From Rhizodiscina lignyota (taxonomy: Eukaryota > Ascomycota > Dothideomycetes > Aulographales > Rhizodiscinaceae), in contig ML978147.1 in NCBI GenBank assembly GCA_010015805.1, positions 1-64,000 of the forward strand: 64,000 nt of DNA, given 5' to 3'. A program made the position numbers and the translations under genes. The notes under the pieces are model-generated. The model saw only the letters and a program-made list of their open reading frames with translations. It was not told where the DNA came from and searched no databases. This document shows positions 33,683-44,110 of this stretch, in pieces. How positions within the stretch are numbered: position 1 is the stretch's first letter; each line of letters starts with the position of its first letter.

Positions 33683-35086
33683 ATGTGGCTCATGATGCAG
33701 CTCGCATTGCTCTTCTGTGTTTCTGCGCTGCTTGATATTGTGTCTAGCTTGAATCTTCCTGGCGCCCTTTACGATGAGAATATACTCGCTCGTCAATGGC
33801 GCATAGCACTGACTGGACCTCCAACTCTGAATGACAATACTGGTTGGCCACAGTATACTCAAGGTAGCTACAACAACACACCTCCTTCCAACACTACCCC
33901 CGGCGTCTACGTCAACACTGGAGCATCAGGATGGACAGCGGGATTCTTCCCAAATATGCTCTGGGAGAGCTACAAACGGAGGAAATACCTCCAGTCTTCT
34001 GCAAAGTATCAAGGGGAGCCCTCTTTGGATAGCTGGCTTCAGCAAGCCCGAGCATGGACAGATCCGTTGATCACGAATGTCAATTTGACCAACACGCATG
34101 ATGTTGGATTTCTCTCTTTTCCCTTTGATGCGGCCCTGGAACTGGATCCGGACAGATCTCGTGCAAATACATGGCTTCCGGTGCTGCAGCAAATGTCGTA
34201 CAATCTTGCCGCCCGCTTTGTGCCTGCTCCTGGCGTTATCCGCAGCTGGGACACGAACAACAACAGCGCTGCCATGCGCGGGAGCCACGAAGACAGTGTA
34301 CTTGTCATCATAGATAACATGATGAATCTTGCTTTGCTCGCTCGTTCAGCATTTGAGTACACTCGCAACCACACTCTTCTTGAAATCGCCATCTCGCACG
34401 CAAACAGGACGAGAGATCATCACATACGGCCAGACGGCTCATCATTCCACGTTTGTGACTACAGCGCCGATACTGGACAGCTATACCTCTGCCGCACTGC
34501 GCAAGGCCTTGCGGACAATTCGACATGGGCTCGCGGACAAGCCTGGGCAATCTACGGCTTCGTGCAGATGTATTCTTACACAAAGGATCCTTCATATCTC
34601 GCGACTAGCTTGAAATGCGCGGACTGGTTCTTGGATCGCCTTCCTGCGGACGGTGTACCATTCTGGGACTTTGACGCGCCATATCTCCCTGATCAGACAC
34701 CCAGAGACACCAGCGCAGCCACGATCGCTGCAAGCGGGCTGATCCTTCTGCAGGAGCAACTGGCCGGGACGGGCTTCAAGTACGCAGGAAATCGAAACTA
34801 CCAATCAGCCGCAATCAGACTTCTCCGAGATGCCATTTCCCTCGCATTAGCGGGCGAAATCTCCTTTGCTGATGCCAATCCTTCAACTCTTGGTGCAGTG
34901 ACGGAAATAACAACACCAGCGAATACGAGCGTCTCGAAGGGCTTCGAGGGAATCCTCATGCATGCCACAGCAAACGACAACCCGCAAACCGTAGCGAACG
35001 GAGGAGGCCAGTGGGATATCGGACTGATATATGCGGACTATTATTTGCTGGAAGCCGGGGATAAGCTGCTAGATTCTGCTAAATGA
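33683..35086 (+). CDS. GH88-type unsaturated glucuronyl hydrolase, secreted
   Basis: Single exon, 467 residues. A signal peptide (LALLFCVSALLDIVSS) is followed by the (alpha/alpha)6-barrel motifs of GH88: SGWTAGFFPNMLW, THDVGFLSF, SHEDSVLVIIDNMMNLALL, WARGQAWAIYGF and PRDTSAATIAASGL. The Asp of VIIDNMMN and the Asp of THDVGF are probably the catalytic acids. The enzyme would remove unsaturated uronic acid from the end of oligosaccharides left by polysaccharide lyases. The second Met at codon 4 or 5 could also be the start without loss of the signal peptide. Confidence 0.85.
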   Translation: MWLMMQLALLFCVSALLDIVSSLNLPGALYDENILARQWRIALTGPPTLNDNTGWPQYTQGSYNNTPPSNTTPGVYVNTGASGWTAGFFPNMLWESYKRRKYLQSSAKYQGEPSLDSWLQQARAWTDPLITNVNLTNTHDVGFLSFPFDAALELDPDRSRANTWLPVLQQMSYNLAARFVPAPGVIRSWDTNNNSAAMRGSHEDSVLVIIDNMMNLALLARSAFEYTRNHTLLEIAISHANRTRDHHIRPDGSSFHVCDYSADTGQLYLCRTAQGLADNSTWARGQAWAIYGFVQMYSYTKDPSYLATSLKCADWFLDRLPADGVPFWDFDAPYLPDQTPRDTSAATIAASGLILLQEQLAGTGFKYAGNRNYQSAAIRLLRDAISLALAGEISFADANPSTLGAVTEITTPANTSVSKGFEGILMHATANDNPQTVANGGGQWDIGLIYADYYLLEAGDKLLDSAK

Positions 35087-35230
35087 AAGAACACATGGAC
35101 ATATAGTATAATTCAGGATTCTCACATGCTAGCGTCACAAGACTCTTGTCGAGAATGCTGCCGCCGTGTTGAAGGAGGGAGTGAATGTCACACGAAGGAG
35201 CCTTCAGAGCCGTATGATTGAACAACACAC

Positions 35231-36912
35231 TTATCGCCCACACACTCCAGTTCCTCCCGAGCGAGCTGATGGATACAGAACCTGTGGCATGCCATCGGCC
35301 AGTGCCACACGGAGATCACCAGCATTGCCCACAGTGACAGTCTCACAGCTGAGGACTTCCACTAATTCCGTCCCCTCGGCGTATCCATGCGCTGTCCCAA
35401 GATCGAGCTGAGCTTGACCAGTGCCGGAGCCGACATTGGAGATTGCGATTACAATCTGGGTTCCATTCGGACCTTTGCGGAACCCAATGCTGTGACCGTC
35501 ATAGTAAAAGTACTGCGCCTGCGACTGGCTGTAAGCTCCTGCAGATGCTGCACTGATCGCCGATCGCCGAATTTGATTGAGCCATTTGATGAGCTGCACA
35601 AGTGGTGTCTGCTCATTGTATCCAGAAAGCCAAGTAGCTTCGCGATCATCATCAATGCTACCATTGTAATGCTGCTCTTGGCCGGCGTAAACGATTGGAA
35701 TTCCGTCAGTCAAGATGGTAAAAGTAAGAACATTCTTCGCAAGCGCAAGATCTTCGTTGAAATATGCAAACCGAGGTTGATCATGATTTTCTGTGAAACT
35801 CCCCAACAAGGTTGGATCGCCGCACTCTGAATTGATGCTGTTGATCGTTGAGAGGAAGTTAGCAGTAACGTTGTGTGGATTTTGGAAGAATTGTGTTGCT
35901 GCGTTATATGTTGGGTAATTAAGCACAGCATCGAGAATTTTGCTGGAGCTGTTTGATTGGTAGGGACACACTATTTCCACTCGGTTATCGGCCACCTCGC
36001 CCACTGCGTAAACGTCTGCTGCATCCTGGAATCCGCTCTAGAACCGCATTTCGACATGCTTCACAGTATCGATTCGAAGACCATCGATTGAGTAATTGCC
36101 AATGATATCCTTGATCCACTGGTTGAAGACATCACGAACATCCTGTTGAGTGGTATTGACGTCCGGAAGCGGGTATTGGACATCTCCAAGCCAACAAATC
36201 CTCACATTGTTGTCATTAGCGGTGAAATCATTAATGGTAATCCAACAGACATCGTGGAAGTAGTCAGAGGAATTGAAAGGATGTATGCTCGAGAAATTGA
36301 CTTCGGATTTGTTGTCGGCTGGTCCTGACGCCCCAAAGTCATTGGCAACCACATCGACCATCAGATACTAGACACGTGAGACGCAGTCCGGAATACTATT
36401 GCGCAGGGGATCACACCATCTGTCTATCATGAAGAGCTTGAGAGAGCTGCCGAAGATCATCGGGAGTTCCAAAATTGCTGTTCGTCCCATAGAGATTTGT
36501 TTGCGTGTAGCTGCCGCATAATAAGTCAACATATGCAATTCACGCTGTGTTTATCCGACATACCCGTGATATGCTCTACTCGGGTCTAAAACTTGCTCCG
36601 TAATGGGAGAGATCCAGATGGCATCAAAGCCCATGTCCTAAGAAAATGAGATCGTGGAGCGTAGCAGTGGTCGGAAATCAGTACCTATATGTAGTCAAGA
36701 TGATTTATGATGCCAACATAACTGCCACCGCAGAAACCAGCAAAGCCCGGAGGACAGGATGCGGTGGTGCTGTTGTCCAATCTCCCAATTCGGTCAGTTA
36801 GTAGCTGGTAGATCGACCGATCACGCCAGGCAGAAGCATCGGCAGCATGAGCAGTGCCAACGAAGGCTACGAATGTTGTGGTAATCGTGATAATAGATGA
36901 TCGAAGATTCAT
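35231..36912 (-). pseudogene. Secreted GH13 alpha-amylase with two in-frame TAG codons
   Basis: Exons 36912-36685, 36637-36564, 36510-36417 and 36367-35231 with introns of 47, 53 and 49 nt give a 510-residue frame matching fungal alpha-amylase length. Signal peptide MNLRSSIITITTTFVAFVGT; ADAWRDRSIYQ-like opening; GLRIDTVKHVE (nucleophile Asp), AVGEVAD (acid Glu) and SFTENHDQPR (third Asp). A TAG at 36685-36687 ends exon 1 where relatives have Gln (LDYI-Q-x-MGF), and a TAG at 36038-36040 falls where they have Trp (EMRF-W-x-GFQDAA). The His of DVVANH, which contacts sugar, is Asp here (VVANDFG). Without read-through or editing the gene is dead. Confidence 0.85.
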
Positions 36913-37024
36913 ATTTGCGAAAAGAAATTATGGCTGGACTTGTTGTAGAGGTCGATGAGCACAGCAAGGACAATCGGCTCTCTATGAATTTGTTGCCGGC
37001 GAAGAAGAGGCGCGCTGTCGTTCC

Positions 37025-37031
37025 TTATATA
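37025..37031 (-). promoter_or_regulatory. TATA-like box of the alpha-amylase gene
   Basis: On the minus strand the sequence reads CCTATATAAGG, about 115 bp before the amylase ATG. A plausible core promoter; no other element was assigned. Confidence 0.45.
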
Positions 37032-37039
37032 GGCGGCAG

Positions 37040-38247
37040 ATGTCACTGAGGAAAGCGCGCTCCCATCAAGGAGGGCCCAGTGCCGTGCTGCTCCGACGTA
37101 AGCCTTCAGATGACAGGTCCCACCAGCAGAATTCTCAAAGACACGAACGCAGAAAGCGCACGGATCCTGTGGTTGTGGTTAATGACTCTAAAGTCGCCGA
37201 TGTTGGGGTGCCCAACAACGGTATGCTGACGATTGAGAATTCGGCATGATCCAAGTCTGATCAGTGGTCCGTGGTTATTGTATTGGTAGTGGGTGCGGGG
37301 GCAATGCGGAATAGAAAAATGGAATGAGACGAAAGCTTTGTGAGCGAGCGTTCATCAGAAAAGTGAGAGGACAGATGAAGAGGGCATACAGTTGTCTACA
37401 TATGCTCTGGAGAACGACTTTTACCTTCCAATTTCCAGGTACTCTCGGAAATTAATTGGGATAATATGAAAATGGCCGATTTCTGGAATCGAGCAACGAA
37501 AGTTTTCTGGCATCTCAATTTCATAGACAAAATAGACGTCTCCACACCGTGCCCATGCTAGGAGATTGGGTGATTATAATTTCTCCAGAGGTACTGAGTA
37601 TGGTACGGGAAGTAAGAAGACCATTGATGAATAGCCATGCCGGGCACGGGATTGCAGGAAGATCTTGATGAAGTACAAACGTGCGGGAAGGATCGATGAC
37701 CGCCAAGACTCTCATCGGCCCGACTTCATTCCCCGCCTGACGCCGCATTTGTGGAGTCCTTTCCAGGGGCAATACAACAGTGGATCCATCCTCGAACAGA
37801 GATCACAGTTTCCTTCCTCTTTCTTTATGTCGATGCTGTGAGAGTTTGAAGGTGATGAGAAGCAGTTCTCAGTCTGCACGACTCTAGAATATCAATGGTT
37901 GTAAGGACGAAGTAGATTGCGATCGGTTATCCTTCGCATGTTCGGAAGAAGAACGTGCAACCGAACTCCGTATATCGTATCCTTTACAGCATATCTGTAA
38001 GTTCCGGTATCGTATTACCGGAGATGATATTTCCTGGATATGAATTCACCTCGTCTCGTTCAACACGGATTTTTACTCACAGATCCAGAATCGTTCCAAG
38101 GCTTGCTCAGGAAATCGATACCCGTTGGACCAAAAGGCTACTACGCACAGTAGGGTATTCAAAGGTCATGATATAACTTCAAAAAATCAAAGGCTTTTCC
38201 AAGAAAGTTCAGCATTTCTGAGACCTTCGACGCAATACTTGGACAAG
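37040..38247. other. Intergenic, 1.2 kb, no gene seen
   Basis: Lies upstream of both the amylase (minus) and the SDR (plus). A minus-strand frame at 37521-37772 has a coding-like stretch (MRVLAVIDPSRTFVLHQD) but no family and no support. Confidence 0.5.
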
Positions 38248-39243
38248 ATGGTTGACGCTCTCAAAGATCCGCTGATCCATGATTTCCATAGACACAATCG
38301 TCATTCCGGTAAGAGCTCAAGCACAGTACAGTACACCTAGCTTGGGCTAACTCGATCAGGCGGACTATTCACGAAGACGTCCCGGCATGATACGTATGAC
38401 TTTATATGTCCAGCTCAGTTTGACCTATCTGGCCGTACTGCCTTGATCACTGGTGCTTCAAAGGGCATCGGCCGAACCATGGCTGTGTCGTATGCGCAAG
38501 CTCGTATATCTGGAATCTGCCTTGCCGCAAGAAGTGATATGTCGTCGACGATCTCAGCAATCCAGGGTGTAGCACACGAATTTGGCCTTCCCGTTCCAAA
38601 GATTGTTGCCTTGACTGTCGATGTTACGGATCAAGCCTCCGTTGAGGCCGGAGCGAAGAAGTTCAGCGAAGAATTCCCAGAAGGACTCGACATACTTATC
38701 TCGAACGCAGGCTATCTAGAGCCCGAGAAGCCCGTCTCCGAGAGCGATCCCGTCGAATGGTGGAAAAGCATGGAGATCAATCTCAAAGGCCCATATCTGG
38801 TCGCTCGCTCATTCATTCCGTTCTTAATGCAAAAGCCAAATGGACTCAAGGTACTCTGCAATACAGTCTCCATTGGCGCACACATGCTCTTCCCTGGAAT
38901 GTCAGCATACAACACTGCCAAGCTGGCTGTATGCCGGCTTACCGAGTATGAGGATGTAGAGTATGCAGATCAAGGCCTGATCTCCTTCTCCATTCATCCA
39001 GGCGGCGTTCCCACGGATATGGCTTTCAAGCTTCCGAAAGAGAAACAGGTCATGTTAACGGAGACACATGAGCTTGTAAGCGACACAACAGTCTGGTTGA
39101 CTGCACAGAGGAGAGAATGGCTGAAAGCGCGATATGTCAGTGTCCAATGGGACATGCAGGAGCTGGAAGAGCATTCAAAGGAAGTTGTGGAACAGGACTT
39201 ATTGAAAGTCAAACTCATGGTAGGGAATGGCTTTCTAAAATAA
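38248..39243 (+). CDS. Short-chain dehydrogenase/reductase
   Basis: Two exons, 38248-38308 and 38360-39243, intron 51 nt; 314 residues. NAD(P) site TGASKGIG, LTVDVTD, ISNAG, TVSIGA serine and the catalytic YNTAK follow in classical order. The N-terminal 50 residues precede the Rossmann fold and include HDFHRHNRHSGG, an extension beyond the usual SDR start. The later part, EDVEYADQGLISFSIHPGGV, is also typical of fungal members. Cofactor specificity and substrate cannot be told. No breaks are seen, unlike the SDR remnant at 13.3 kb. Confidence 0.85.
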
Positions 39244-39550
39244 TCTCACTCGTGTGCTCAACAGATTTGAGATAAATTTAAAAGTTTCTAGATTGCCTGA
39301 CACCTCCCGCTAGTTTATACCCAGACAAAAGGACAACGCTGAAGACCGCGCTTATTCTGAATGAAGAACCCAGGCACCCTGAAGTCTTCAAGTTGAGCCC
39401 GCGGCATGATAAAATTGAATGGGGCACTTGCTTTGTTAAATTTTGTCACGAAAGTTTAATGTACAACTGAAACCCAATAGACTGTCTCTCCTTAGAATTC
39501 TGTCCTTTTTTGTAGAGTGGCTTGTATATCCTCCTCACGCTAATGGGCGC
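39244..39550. other. Short intergenic gap between convergent genes
   Basis: AT-rich, no gene seen. Confidence 0.5.
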
Positions 39551-39952
39551 TCAAGGGCAGTCGATGCTCAAACCCATAATATTATATCCTGGAGTAGTAC
39601 ATTGTCCCTCCGGAGCAACTACGGGATCGCTGGAACACTGATCGGAGTACACAGTCACTATAATTATCAGCTACCGCGAGACCTTCTCACCATGGGTACC
39701 GAACTCACTCTGACAATTCCCCGTCACGAAATTCGGAAAGACGCTCACGGCCGAGTTCGCAGGTTCGCCAGAGCCAGGACTGTTGAGGGCGAAGCATTGG
39801 TCGGTATTAAAGTTTAGATTTCCAGTCATACCACATGTACCGCAGCCGCATCCAGCTTGATTGCTGAAAGATACTTGGAAGCCAACTGATTCACCTTGCG
39901 CTGCCGTGAACGGTAGCAAGACGAGAGCGGATGCAACTGCGAGAACGTGCAT
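39551..39952 (-). CDS. Small secreted eight-cysteine protein, effector-like
   Basis: Two exons, 39952-39709 and 39657-39551, joined over a 51-nt intron with a GTGAGT donor, CTGAT branch site and TAG acceptor. The product is 116 residues with a clear signal peptide (MHVLAVASALVLLPFTAAQG). The mature part has eight cysteines, the first three as CGCGTC. The second exon supplies three of them and ends in IDCP. Without the intron the frame would stop after 93 codons with only five cysteines. Small, secreted and cysteine-rich fits a candidate effector or an antimicrobial or wall protein; I know no homologue. A TATTTATATA word (minus strand, about 40018-40030) lies some 70 bp before the start. Confidence 0.7.
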
Positions 39953-41155
39953 ATTTTCAGTAATGTGTGAATCGAGTTTGAAGAGAAGGATGCAACTATG
40001 CTCAGCGAGTACGGCCTGAGTATATAAATAGTCAACCGAAGCTCCTCATTTCGCGTGTGAACGCAGGAACAAGACGTTGATCGACTTCTTCTCCTCCATA
40101 TTCGTCATTATTTGGCAACATCTTTGCGAAATGTTCAACTGCTAGTAGGAACTGTAGGAAGTGGGACAAGGGCAGAAAGAACTGCACAGAATTGTGATAA
40201 CGCTCACGTCAGCAACACTGTCTTCGCATTTACCCTGACTACCCTCTGTATCAAATTAAAGTAACTTCAATATTATTGCCTTACCTATCTTACCTGATAC
40301 AATGTCCTGTTCGTAGCCCGAGGCTGCTTTCGCTCTTCCACTTATCCAGATGTGTGCCCGATCTTCGCTTCGTAAGCGCTACCACCATTCAATTCAACAA
40401 TATATGTCATATCTCGTATTCTTCTAGAGCATATGCTTACCCTCTGATTCAACAGTCTCCTTAATCTACTTTGCATGCCCAATCCTGATCATCGACGGTA
40501 TTCCACAAAGCCGGGAGGACCGATCCGGGTTTCTGATAGAGCGTCTTTTGCGCCGCGCGTCGGTAGCGAGGGACGATTAGGAGTCATGCAGTTAGCTATT
40601 TTAGTGAATTTGAAGAGAATTGCCCAGGGATATGAAACTGTTCCCCGAAAAGTGAACTTGATGAAATTCAAGGTTGGAAGGGAAGAGAAGAGACGGGGAG
40701 ACGAGAGGAAGACGTAGACTGTAGAGCTCTCTCCTTAGCTGGTCTCATTCAAGCTTACTTTGTTGAAGTCGTTTTGCTAGTAGACCTGCCGAAGGATGTC
40801 CATCACGAAGCAGCAGCATGGGCGTTATCTCGCGTGTGAGGCCGAAATCATATAAAGAGTGCAGTTGGGATGCAGATGGACGGAGTTAGTTAAGCCCACG
40901 ACGGCACGGACGGGTATCGCAGCACACGCCACAGCGGCCCGAAGTCCAGCCATTTCCGAAACTCGGGGATTTTCTCAGGGCCCTTGGGCCTTGACAAGTC
41001 TCGTCTGCAGTTCTTTCCCTTTATGTACGCGAGCTCAAGATCTCCAGCTGCATCACATGGATGTTGAGAGCCGGAAACTGCAAACCCTAACAGTCCATCT
41101 ATCTCCCAAAGCTACATGACCTGTTGTACATATTTCCAGTCTCGTCCATATCATT
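39953..41155. other. Intergenic, 1.2 kb
   Basis: Apart from the TATA-like word near 40020 used by the secreted-protein gene, no feature recognised. Confidence 0.5.
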
Positions 41156-43238
41156 TCAATCGTACTCATTTTTCTTCAGAGGAGGCAGCCGTCGGCCGCT
41201 ACCATCGAACGGAGCTACAGGCCTCCATCCACCCTGTTGGTCGGGTATTGGCTCTACGTAAATGGAGCTTCGTGTATGAATTGAGCTGTCGTGACTCGAC
41301 GATGATATCACCGAGTCTCTCATATCAGATTTGCGATACACCCGCCGTAGAGAAGGCGGTTTATCTTCTTCGCTCTGGTTTCTCCCTGAGCTAGTGGCGC
41401 TCACTGTCGGAGATGATCTTGCGCCCATGTCTCGCTTTGAAGCTTCTCTCGATTTGTCCTCGACCTCTTCCGTTCTGGCAGGGGTTTTCTTGGTCAGTCC
41501 CTCCCAAATCTCCATTGGATTGCTAATAGATGCTCTCTGGCTTCTGTATCGTTTTATTTGGCTAGCATGAGACACTGGCAAGCTGCTTCCTGACCCTCTT
41601 GGAGTACGGAATTCTACAATTGGCGGTCCATCGTCGTTTAGGAGATGCACGACTGGTCCGCGAGGTCTCTTCAAACGTCTTGCTGAATTATGCCCCTCAA
41701 GGTCATCAATAACCTCAGTGTCTCTCGGCTCTCCAGTATCTTCAGACTCTTGGATAACTTCAACGAGCTCATGATTTTCGAGATTTCGGCCTTCTTCGAT
41801 AACTCCGACCACTTCTTCATCGACAGCTTCATGCTCATCGACTATTCCACGATCCATAATTCCATTACGCTCTTCGGGATTCTCGCCTTCTTCAATAGAC
41901 TCCTCTTTAACAAGCTCATGTTCTTGAGCAATTTCATGCTTTTCGCTGAACTGACACTCTTGAGGAACTTTATGTTCTCCAATGACGTTACACCTTTCGA
42001 GTTGACCTTTGCGCTCTGTGGGAACTTCAAGCTCTTCGACAACTCTATACTCCGTGGCAGCTTCAGACTCTTTGAAAAGTTCAGGCCTTGCAGGACCTCC
42101 GAGCTGTCGAAGAGCCTGAGGTATCTCAAGAGGCTGAACCTTTTCAGCACCTTCAGACCTTTCCGAAGCTGCAAGCTCTCTAACATCCCCTACCGGCTCA
42201 TCATCTTCAACTTCCCCATGATTCTGGAATTCCCTGACAATTCCCACGAGATCTTCAGGCGCTGGCCGATCCTTTGTCTTTCCATGTGGACTTGACGTAC
42301 GCTGCTCTCTCGTCTTTCCCCACCGCAGCGGATTAACATGGTCTGCTGAAAGCTGACTTCCTCGTTCAGACCTATTCCGATGTTCGCGAAGCGCTCTGCT
42401 TGCTTTTCCACTTATGATTTTCTCCTCTTGCGTGAGAGTTGCCATGATCTTTTGTGTAGTCCGAAACACGTCGTTCCGGCGTCCCGTTCCAGGGTAGTCT
42501 TCTGCGACTTGTTCATCATACGCTCTTGCATACATTCTCGAGTGATTCCTTTCGTGGTTCGTCAGCTGGTCTTTCAGATCTTGACACTGCTCGGTTTGCT
42601 CCCGCAGAAGTCTTCGCAGCACTTTCCTGGACGCGCAAACCGTGAGCATAATTTATCAACCAAGTGCACTCACTGCTTGCAACTTACAGCTCCACTCGCA
42701 ATCCCTCAGGATTCTCGCGGGCGCGTTTTAGTTCTGCGACTTTGTCTAAGATGCTTGTGCAAGTCTGGAAGGCTGATACCGCGGAGTACGTGAGACTGAG
42801 GTGCAGAGTCTGGCTTGCTAGTCTCGGTCGGAGCAGGTACCAGTAAATACTCTCGCGGAGACGCTCTCCCAGCTTTTTGTGGCACTGCGACTTCACATCT
42901 CTCAGCTTCCTCCTCAGGACGTTCAGCTGACGCGTGGCCGCCTCGCATTGTGTATATACGTCCCTCGCCATATTGATCATGCGATCATATGAATCAGTCT
43001 CTTGGGCATCGTGCGGCTCCATTCGCTTTTGAACTTTCTTGACAACATCATCAAATAAGACCAGAAAGCTGGAAAAGGTCCTTGACGTGGCGTGGAGGTT
43101 TGCTACTTCCTTTGGAACATGGCGCATTGTTTTCCGTATATTCTCAAAATCTCGAGCACACTTCATAGCTGTGTCAGAGAGTTCGAGGATTGTTGTAGCG
43201 CCCTTGAGGCCAATTGGCCCTACCATGATGTCCGCCAT
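41156..43238 (-). CDS. Helical N-terminal domain protein with long acidic repeat tail
   Basis: Two exons, 43238-42688 and 42626-41156, intron 61 nt; 673 residues. The N-terminal third (MADIMVGPIGLKGATTILEL onward) is a helical bundle that resembles the small N-terminal domains found on fungal STAND/NLR-like and related proteins, but no NTPase follows. A coiled segment (KVLRRLLREQTEQCQDLKDQ) comes next. The centre (about residues 380-530) is rich in Glu and His with irregular repeats of the EHE-V--E type. The C-terminal third is Ser/Arg-rich and disordered. The function is unknown; a scaffold or signalling protein is a guess. Confidence 0.7.
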
Positions 43239-44110
43239 GGAGAAAAGTCGAGTGAACGATCAATATTTCGACGCCAAGGTCCAGAAAAGACTTTCGATAG
43301 AGCAATTGAATCATTCTGATGACTCTGTGATATAAGTCTTCATTATCAGCACGAAATCTTCTTACAGCCTTGCGCATTTCTCTTCACCGGTCACCATTTG
43401 CAGGACAATCGCGGGGCTTAGTAAATGCTATCCAATGATCTACCTGGACTCTCCATTTCTCGAAAATACCACTGACAGTCATGCTGCATGTGTCAGTGGC
43501 TGGATGATGCACCGGTCCGACCCTTTCGCCTCTCTGCATATGCAGCAGTCGAGATACTGACCGTTGAACTAATGGAGTGTATCCATTTCTTATTGTGGCG
43601 CCCTTGGTCCGATATCAAGCCCATGTCTTGCTTTCCTTCGTCATATCATCTAAGCATCAAAAGATTGCCATCAGCAAATACCGTTGACTCTGCCGATGTT
43701 GCTTAGGAACCGTTGAGACTCCTCCATATGATCATGGCGGGCAGAGCCACTTCTGCTTTGAGCGCCACCAAGGATCTCTTGGGCGACAATTCAGAGAGGC
43801 TCGATAACTCCATACAATAATTTCTAGGTAAGCTCAACTCACGGATTTCGCGGAGTTTAAATATTTATGAGGCAGTCAATACGTACGGAGTAAGGAGTAT
43901 AAGGCTTGTTCCCGTTGAGATAAAGGGGCGGACGACGGAATTCGCGTGAAATTCGTCGGAAATCACAAGGCCCGTTCATCACCGCGTAACTCCACGCAAG
44001 GCTCCTTTTGGCAAACGCGCGCACGCGACATATAAGTCCAGTTACAATCTTCACTCTTCTAACAGGATGTAGAGCCAAAATTCGACGCGTTCGCGTTTAA
44101 TATCGACCCA
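43239..44110. other. Divergent intergenic region, no gene seen
   Basis: Upstream of the coiled protein (minus) and of the NAD(P)-binding protein (plus). Nothing recognised. Confidence 0.6.

Noticed and set aside
11431-36687. Reassigned genetic code (TAG as sense)
   Set aside because: TAG ends other intact genes here, such as the downstream SDR (63706-63708), and the affected sites call for different residues (Trp and Gln).
41690-42295. 201-codon plus-strand frame rich in Phe/Leu
   Set aside because: It is antisense to the Glu-rich repeat of the minus-strand gene; GAA/GAG repeats read backwards give TTC/CTC, hence Phe/Leu.
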